This document shows, piece after piece, positions 49,681 through 55,410 of a stretch of DNA of 55,410 nt. The translations under genes and the position numbers were made by a program. The notes beneath the pieces were generated by a model. That model was not told the DNA's origin and made no database searches. It saw nothing but the letters and a program-made list of their open reading frames with translations. Location of the stretch: contig NZ_PVNK01000017.1 of assembly GCF_002994615.1 (NCBI RefSeq), positions 1 to 55,410 of the forward strand, written 5' to 3'. Positions within the stretch are counted from its first letter, which is position 1, and each line of letters begins with the position of its first letter. This DNA is from Enhygromyxa salina (GTDB taxonomy: Bacteria > Myxococcota_A > Polyangia > Nannocystales > Nannocystaceae).

Positions 49681-49858
49681 CAGCCCTAAATCAAGCGCTG
49701 ATTTCAAAAGCTGAATGATTTAGGGCTAGTACGAGCCGCAAGGCGAGCGTTTGGGGTGAGCGGAGGGGGCTTTGCCGCCGCAGCGAGGGGCCTTTTCGAA
49801 AGGCCCCTTGAAGATTAGAAGGCCTGAGTCGAGCGCGCAGCGCTTGATTCAGGGCTAG
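49677..49858. repeat. Composite of three CTAG-bounded palindromic repeats
   Basis: CTAG occurs at 49677 (including the stop codon of the previous gene), 49726 and 49855. The first interval is a hairpin with arms CCCTAAATCA/TGATTTAGGG. The second holds an inverted full copy of family A (49731-49813, with GGGGCCTTTTCGAAAGGCCCC) followed by an imperfect hairpin CCTGAGTCGAGCGC/GCGCTTGATTCAGG ending at the third CTAG. No coding sequence. Confidence 0.75.
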
Positions 49859-49920
49859 CAGCTCGGGGGACTCTGCAGCTCTCCTGGCAGGGCGCGGCGC
49901 CCTCGGCGTATGCTCTCGCT

Positions 49921-52290
49921 GTGCGCCCCCGCAGCTCGCTTGGCCTGGCCCCCCTGCTCCTGACCCTGACCGTTGCGTGCAGCGACGACGCGCCCGTCGC
50001 CGACGACGAGGGCACGGGCGTCACGGTCGGCAACGAGACCGTCGGCGCCACCGCCGAGTCCGGCGAGTCCATCGGTGAAGGCGACGGCGACGGCGATCCG
50101 GGGGACGGCGACGGGGACGCCTGCGCGGTCCCCTGCGGCGACGACTGCTGCGGCGACGACGAGATCTGCGACCCCAACACGACGATGTGCGTGCTCGACT
50201 GCGGCGACGACCCAGTCTGCGGCAACGACCCGGGCCAGTGCTGCGCCGCCGGGGAGGTCTGCTTCGCGGGCGGCTGCATCACCCCGGGCGACGACTGCCA
50301 GCCCTCGACCTGCGCGACCGACACCCGCTCGGTCTGCGCGATCGGGGAGGTCTGCGATCCCGACCTCGGCGCCTGCGTGCCCGACCTCGCCGACAACACC
50401 TGCGTGTTCACCCCCGAGCCCGGCGTGTTCGATCCGGTCCCGCGCTTCACCTGGGGCGCGCGCAAGGTCCGGGCCTGCGACGACGCGACGGACTGCCAGA
50501 CCGAAGAGATCTGCGACATGGGCACCTGCGCGGTGACCTGGCCGCACATCGATCCGGAGCCCGACGACGTCCCGACCGCGGTCCAGTCGGTCGCGACGCC
50601 GGTCGTCGGCGACCTCGACGGCGACTGCATCCCCGAGATCGTGTTCAACTCCTTCGCCCCGCCCAACTACCTCGAGAACGGCCGCCTGCGGGTGATCCGC
50701 GGGGACACGGGCGCCAAGCTGTGGACGATCGACGACCCCGCGTGGCACACCGACTCGGCCGCGAGCCCGGCGATCGGCGACCTCGACTACGACGGCGTGC
50801 CCGAGGTCGTGACCCCGGGCGAGGGCCGCAACCTGCTCGCGTTCGCGGCCGACGGGACCCCGCTGTGGAAGTCCGACAACTACTCGGGCAGCGGCAAGTC
50901 CGGCGGGGCCAGCATCGCCAACTTCGACGGCCAGGGCGACGCCGAGATCGCCTACGGCCGCGCGGTGTTCGACAGCGAGGGCGCGCTGCTGTGGGAGGGC
51001 GACGGCGCCCAGGGCAACAACGGCAGCGTCGGCAAGCTCTCGTGCGTGGCCGACATCGACAACGACTTTCGCCCCGAGCTGATCGCCGGGGGCACGGCCT
51101 ACGACTTCAGCGGGACCGTCGGCGTCGACTTCACCGGCTCGACGCTGTGGTCCAACGTCGACCACGGCGGCGACGGCTACTGCGGGCTCGGCGACCTCGA
51201 CGTCGACGGCGTGCCCGAGATCGTCGTCGTGCGCTCGGGCTGGATCGACGTGCTCGACGCGGTCGACGGCACGACCGTGGCCAGCATCCAGATCCCCGGC
51301 GGCGGGGCCGGGGGCCCGCCCAACATCGCCGACTTCGACGGCGACGAGCTCCCCGACATCGGCCTCGCGGGCGGCGACTTCTACGTCGTCGTGCAGTACG
51401 ACGGGCTCAACACCCTGACCGAGCTGTGGCGGGCCGACACCAAGGACGGCTCGTCGAGCCGCACGGGCTCGTCGGTGTTCGACTTCGACGGCGACGGCCG
51501 CTCGGAGGTCGTGTACTTCGACGAGTGGTACCTGCGCATCTACCCGGGCGTCGAGCCCGACTGCGCCCTGATGGTGCCCGGGCCCGAATGCGACGGGATC
51601 ATGACCGACGCCGAGGTCCTGTTCATCGACATCAACTCGTCCCAGACCCGCAGCGAGTACCCGGTCGTGGCCGACGTCGACGGCGACTTCAAGGCCGAGA
51701 TCGTGGTCGCGACCAACAATTGGAGCGGCCAGGGCAACATCGGCGACGCCGGGATCGAGGTGTTCGAGGATCGCCTCGACAACTGGGTTGCGACCCTGCC
51801 GATCTGGAATCAGCACACCTACCACGTGACCAACATCGACGCGAAGGGCGGCGTGCCGATCTTCGAAGAGGCCAATTGGCTGTTCCCAGTCGAGAAGCCC
51901 GAGAACTCCTATCGCCGCAACTCGCAAGGCGGCGTCGAGAACTGCGCGCCCGATCTCGTCGCCCAGGACCTCGAGGCGGTCGGCCCCTGTCAGCCCGATC
52001 TGACCGTGCGCGTGCGCGTGTGCAATCAGGGCTGCCTCGGCGTCGGCCCGGGGGTCGAGGTCGCGTTCTTCGAGGACCAGGCGGGCCTGCTCGGGACCGT
52101 GTTGACCGACGGCGCGATCCCGGCCGGGGCCTGCGAGAAGGTCGAGCTCACCGTCCCCGCGCCGGGTGTCAACCCGTTCTCGGTCTCGGCCGTGATCGAC
52201 GACGACGGCATGGGCGAGGGCGCGCTCAACGAGTGCATCGAGGACAACAACGGCATCGGGCCGCAGGACGTGTGCCCCAGTATCGGCTGA
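49921..52290 (+). CDS. FG-GAP/VCBS-repeat lipoprotein with Cys-rich N-terminus (paralogue 2)
   Basis: A 789-residue paralogue of the 43.6-kb protein with the same order: lipoprotein signal ending LTLTVACSDD, GDGDGDPGDGDGD linker, Cys-rich EGF-like segment (VPCGDDCCGDDEICDP), CVFTPEPGVFDPVPRF, FG-GAP blades (VGDLDGDCIPEIVF, IGDLDYDGVPEVV, IADFDGDELPDIGLAGG, VFDFDGDGRSEVVY), the nearly invariant NWVATLPIWNQHTYHVTN, and a CARDB-like C-terminus (VRVRVCNQGCLGVGPGVEV). GTG start. Long blocks are nearly identical between the two genes, indicating recent duplication or gene conversion. Likely surface-exposed, Ca2+-binding. Confidence 0.85.
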   Translation: MRPRSSLGLAPLLLTLTVACSDDAPVADDEGTGVTVGNETVGATAESGESIGEGDGDGDPGDGDGDACAVPCGDDCCGDDEICDPNTTMCVLDCGDDPVCGNDPGQCCAAGEVCFAGGCITPGDDCQPSTCATDTRSVCAIGEVCDPDLGACVPDLADNTCVFTPEPGVFDPVPRFTWGARKVRACDDATDCQTEEICDMGTCAVTWPHIDPEPDDVPTAVQSVATPVVGDLDGDCIPEIVFNSFAPPNYLENGRLRVIRGDTGAKLWTIDDPAWHTDSAASPAIGDLDYDGVPEVVTPGEGRNLLAFAADGTPLWKSDNYSGSGKSGGASIANFDGQGDAEIAYGRAVFDSEGALLWEGDGAQGNNGSVGKLSCVADIDNDFRPELIAGGTAYDFSGTVGVDFTGSTLWSNVDHGGDGYCGLGDLDVDGVPEIVVVRSGWIDVLDAVDGTTVASIQIPGGGAGGPPNIADFDGDELPDIGLAGGDFYVVVQYDGLNTLTELWRADTKDGSSSRTGSSVFDFDGDGRSEVVYFDEWYLRIYPGVEPDCALMVPGPECDGIMTDAEVLFIDINSSQTRSEYPVVADVDGDFKAEIVVATNNWSGQGNIGDAGIEVFEDRLDNWVATLPIWNQHTYHVTNIDAKGGVPIFEEANWLFPVEKPENSYRRNSQGGVENCAPDLVAQDLEAVGPCQPDLTVRVRVCNQGCLGVGPGVEVAFFEDQAGLLGTVLTDGAIPAGACEKVELTVPAPGVNPFSVSAVIDDDGMGEGALNECIEDNNGIGPQDVCPSIG

Positions 52291-52303
52291 TCGGGGGTGG
52301 TGC

Positions 52304-52430
52304 TTTAGACCCCCCCGGGCGTTGGCGACTCTGCCACGCACGGCCGCGAGCGGCCGGTCGCTGCGTCGCTCCGCTCCTTCGCTCGGTGGGCTGGTATGAG
52401 CTTCGCGGCCCCTAGAAGGGGTAGAGTCAG
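52304..52430. repeat. Copy of intergenic repeat family C
   Basis: TTTAGACCCCCCCGGGCG ... ACTCTGCCACGCACGGCC ... GCTCGGTGGGCTGGTATGAGC ... CGCGGCCCCTAGAAGGGG follows the same order as 12616-12750, again just after a stop codon. The CTAG is uninterrupted. Confidence 0.75.
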
Positions 52431-52443
52431 GTGAGGAGTCGAC

Positions 52444-52839
52444 ATGCCCGAGTCACCAGCCACCACCGAGCCCAGCGCGCCAACAAAGTTGTGGGAGAAG
52501 CTCCTCAGCGGCATCAAGTCTGCCGTCGAGCTGCGCGTCGTGACCTACGTCGGCGACGCCAACGTCAAGGGCGACATCGGCAAGCCCCAGGTCAACCTCG
52601 ACGGGGCGAAGGGCGACGCGATCGTGACCTCGATCAACCTGGTCGAGGGCGACATCAACAGCGTGGTCCCCGATCGCTTCTGGACCCCAGACAAGGACGT
52701 CGTCCGCAAGTATCACCAAGATCAGGTCGACAAGAGCAACGCGATCGTCGAGCGCAACCTTCGCCTGATCGGTGAGCTCGGCGCGGGCCTGGCCAAGGCG
52801 ATCGGCGACCTCAAGGCCCTCGAAGATCCCAAGTCCTAG
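52444..52839 (+). CDS. Unknown protein, first gene of a three-gene operon
   Basis: A 131-residue soluble acidic protein. The centre reads VVTYVGDANVKGDIGKPQVN and DAIVTSINLVEGDINSVVPD, a beta-rich stretch, and the C-terminus is an amphipathic helix (VDKSNAIVERNLRLIGELG). No signal peptide or known motif. It is followed after 11 bases by the next gene, so they are likely cotranscribed. Confidence 0.7.
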   Translation: MPESPATTEPSAPTKLWEKLLSGIKSAVELRVVTYVGDANVKGDIGKPQVNLDGAKGDAIVTSINLVEGDINSVVPDRFWTPDKDVVRKYHQDQVDKSNAIVERNLRLIGELGAGLAKAIGDLKALEDPKS

Positions 52840-52850
52840 ACGGCCCGACC

Positions 52851-53810
52851 ATGGACCCCCACGGGATCTTCAGCGACCTGCTCACGGTCGAGGTCAACAC
52901 GATCGTCAAGCCCAACATGACGGCGGCGAAGATGCCCTCGCTGCCCTTCGCGCTCCTCGACATCATCGAAAACTTCGCGACCGCGCTGCTGAAGCTCGGC
53001 GTCGATCTCGAGCCCTACTTCACGCCCACGCGCGAGCAGTGCTGGGCCAAGATTCGCGCGGACCCTCAGCACCTCGAAGACGCCCGCGCGAGCTATGCAG
53101 CTGCCAACGGGGGCGGGCAGCCGCGCGAGGAGTCCGACCTCTACGACTACCTCGGCGACCTGTGGCCGGCGCTCGACCCGAGCCTCAACTCCTGGCCCAC
53201 GACCGAGGGCTGGAGCTTCTCGATGGCGGGGGTCACCAACGGGTGGGACAGCTTCGAGCGCCTGCGCATCGCCGCGCTCGCGGCCGATCCCAAGCTGAGC
53301 GCGGGCCACGAGGTCCTCATCACGCGGATCGTCGGCGCGTGCTCGCGGCTGAAGTACATCGTCCAGGGCGTGCAGCAATTCTACGCGCCGGCCCACGCGC
53401 CCAGGCTGAGCCTCGGCGAGCGCCTGGGCCAGCTCCTGCGCGGTCGCGACCGACGCTTCGCCAGCTGGCCAGAGCTGCTGAACAAGACCCGCAACGACCT
53501 GCTGCGCCGCGACCAGCGTCAACAACGCGTCCCCGTCCACCACCTCTCGCCCGAGGATCAGAGCACGGTGCGCAAGATCTGGGAGGTCGGGACCGAGAGC
53601 GTGCTCGCCCAGACTTGCGTGCAGCTCGACGGCGACGTGATCACGCGGATCTCCGAGGACCTGATCGAAGCGCACACCGCCGCCGTCCAGGAGCTGGTCC
53701 TCGGCTGTCACCACCGCAGCGTCGACACCGGCCTCAGCCACTGGCGCGCGCTCGTCCAGGTCGCGATCGAGCTCGTCGACAAGGTCTTCGGCAGGATCTC
53801 TGCGCGCTGA
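52851..53810 (+). CDS. Unknown mostly helical protein, second gene of the operon
   Basis: A 319-residue protein without signal peptide or clear membrane helix. It contains LPFALLDIIENFATALLKLGVD, a Trp/Asp-rich middle (YLGDLWPALDPSLNSWPT), and near residue 265 the motif CVQLDGDVITRISEDLIEAH that recurs, diverged, in the next gene (LIQLDGDICMSI). No family is recognised. Six bases separate it from the next start. Confidence 0.7.
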   Translation: MDPHGIFSDLLTVEVNTIVKPNMTAAKMPSLPFALLDIIENFATALLKLGVDLEPYFTPTREQCWAKIRADPQHLEDARASYAAANGGGQPREESDLYDYLGDLWPALDPSLNSWPTTEGWSFSMAGVTNGWDSFERLRIAALAADPKLSAGHEVLITRIVGACSRLKYIVQGVQQFYAPAHAPRLSLGERLGQLLRGRDRRFASWPELLNKTRNDLLRRDQRQQRVPVHHLSPEDQSTVRKIWEVGTESVLAQTCVQLDGDVITRISEDLIEAHTAAVQELVLGCHHRSVDTGLSHWRALVQVAIELVDKVFGRISAR

Positions 53811-53816
53811 TCGGCC

Positions 53817-54302
53817 ATGCCAGCGCCCAAGCCACCCCGCCTCGCCGAGCTCCGCGAGCTGCTCGTCGACCTGATCGAAGGTGGGGTCGTGATCACCGAA
53901 CCCCCGAGCCCGGTCGAGGGCGAGCAGGTCGCCTTTCGCACCCTCATCCAGCTCGACGGTGACATCTGCATGTCGATCCACGCCGAGGCGCTCGCGGATC
54001 CGGACTTCGCGGCGACCTGCGCGCGACACATCGCCCACGTCCGCGAGGAGCTCGCCCGGCACACGAGGGCGCTGCGTCGGTGGGTCCGCGCGCCCGCGTG
54101 GATCTGCGGCGCGCTCGGGTTCTCGCTCGTCTACGGCCTCGGCCTGGCCCTGGATGTCCGCGGCGACCTGGCCAGCGTGGTCGTCCACGACGTCTGGCGG
54201 CAGCTCGTGTTGCTGAGCGCCGCGACGGCCACCAGCGCGCTGTTCGCCGTGCTCGCGCGCGCCGTCGTCCGCAGCCTCCTGCGCCGCACCGCGCGACCAT
54301 GA
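53817..54302 (+). CDS. Unknown two-helix membrane protein, third gene of the operon
   Basis: A 161-residue protein: a soluble N-terminal part with LIQLDGDICMSIHAEAL matching the motif of the preceding gene, then two membrane helices at about 96-115 and 125-150 and a basic tail. It may anchor its partner proteins at the membrane through the shared fold. Function unknown. A copy of the GCGCGCAGCGTTCGATTCAGGACTA motif follows its stop (54348-54374). Confidence 0.7.
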   Translation: MPAPKPPRLAELRELLVDLIEGGVVITEPPSPVEGEQVAFRTLIQLDGDICMSIHAEALADPDFAATCARHIAHVREELARHTRALRRWVRAPAWICGALGFSLVYGLGLALDVRGDLASVVVHDVWRQLVLLSAATATSALFAVLARAVVRSLLRRTARP

Positions 54303-54383
54303 CGCCCCTGGCCTCGGCGCTCGCCTCGAGAGGGCGCAGCGCTCTCGAGCGCGCAGCGTTCGATTCAGGACTAAAGTGCTCGC

Positions 54384-55410
<1,027 letters not shown>

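Noticed and set aside
49855..52341. 828-codon reverse-strand open frame
   Set aside because: Shadow of the second FG-GAP lipoprotein; no domain features.

Overview
The window looks like a chromosomal segment of a high-GC myxobacterium, most likely of the Nannocystis/Plesiocystis/Enhygromyxa group. The signs are very GC-rich third codon positions, many lipoproteins with GDGDGD/GEGEGE linkers after the lipobox, several Hanks-type Ser/Thr kinases (one fused to WD40 repeats), an ECF sigma operon, and intergenic palindromic repeats. Assignment is by protein style only; no rRNA or tRNA gene was seen.

Layout. 0-7.2 kb: a prepilin-like partial gene and a small membrane protein, both apparently frameshifted, then a rightward run of PD40 lipoprotein, TonB-dependent receptor, long-chain acyl-CoA ligase and coupled beta-propeller lipoprotein. 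7.2-13 kb: tandem repeats, a TPR/phytanoyl-dioxygenase fusion, lipoproteins, a Ser/Thr kinase preceded by a kinase remnant, and a repeat-rich gap carrying a MITE-like element. 13-21 kb: Lon protease, a nucleotidyltransferase-like membrane protein, a HAD hydrolase, and a tightly overlapping leftward operon of ECF sigma factor, anti-sigma-like protein, TPR membrane protein and two related Cys-rich lipoproteins. 21-24.3 kb: RsuA-type pseudouridine synthase, an AhpD-like protein, adenosine deaminase.

24.3-29.5 kb is the most distinctive part: a visibly less GC-rich island with a DMATS-type aromatic (indole) prenyltransferase, a small SpoIIAA-like protein, a tryptophanase (Asp and Ile at the two positions that separate tryptophanase from tyrosine phenol-lyase), and a cytokinin-dehydrogenase-like FAD oxidase. 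Together they suggest a small pathway making and oxidising a prenylated indole/tryptophan derivative.

29.6-39.8 kb: NhaC antiporter, acyl-CoA dehydrogenase, a DUF4331 protein split over two coupled genes, a sodium:solute symporter, mreC and mreB, and a PpiD/SurA-like isomerase. 39.8-55.4 kb: a kinase-WD40 protein, two long paralogous FG-GAP lipoproteins bracketing several small genes (JmjC-like oxygenase, DUF2278, GST, a 34-residue Cys-rich peptide, a glycine-rich membrane protein), a three-gene operon of unknown function, and an SDR/epimerase whose frame runs into a second copy of the MITE-like repeat at the right edge.
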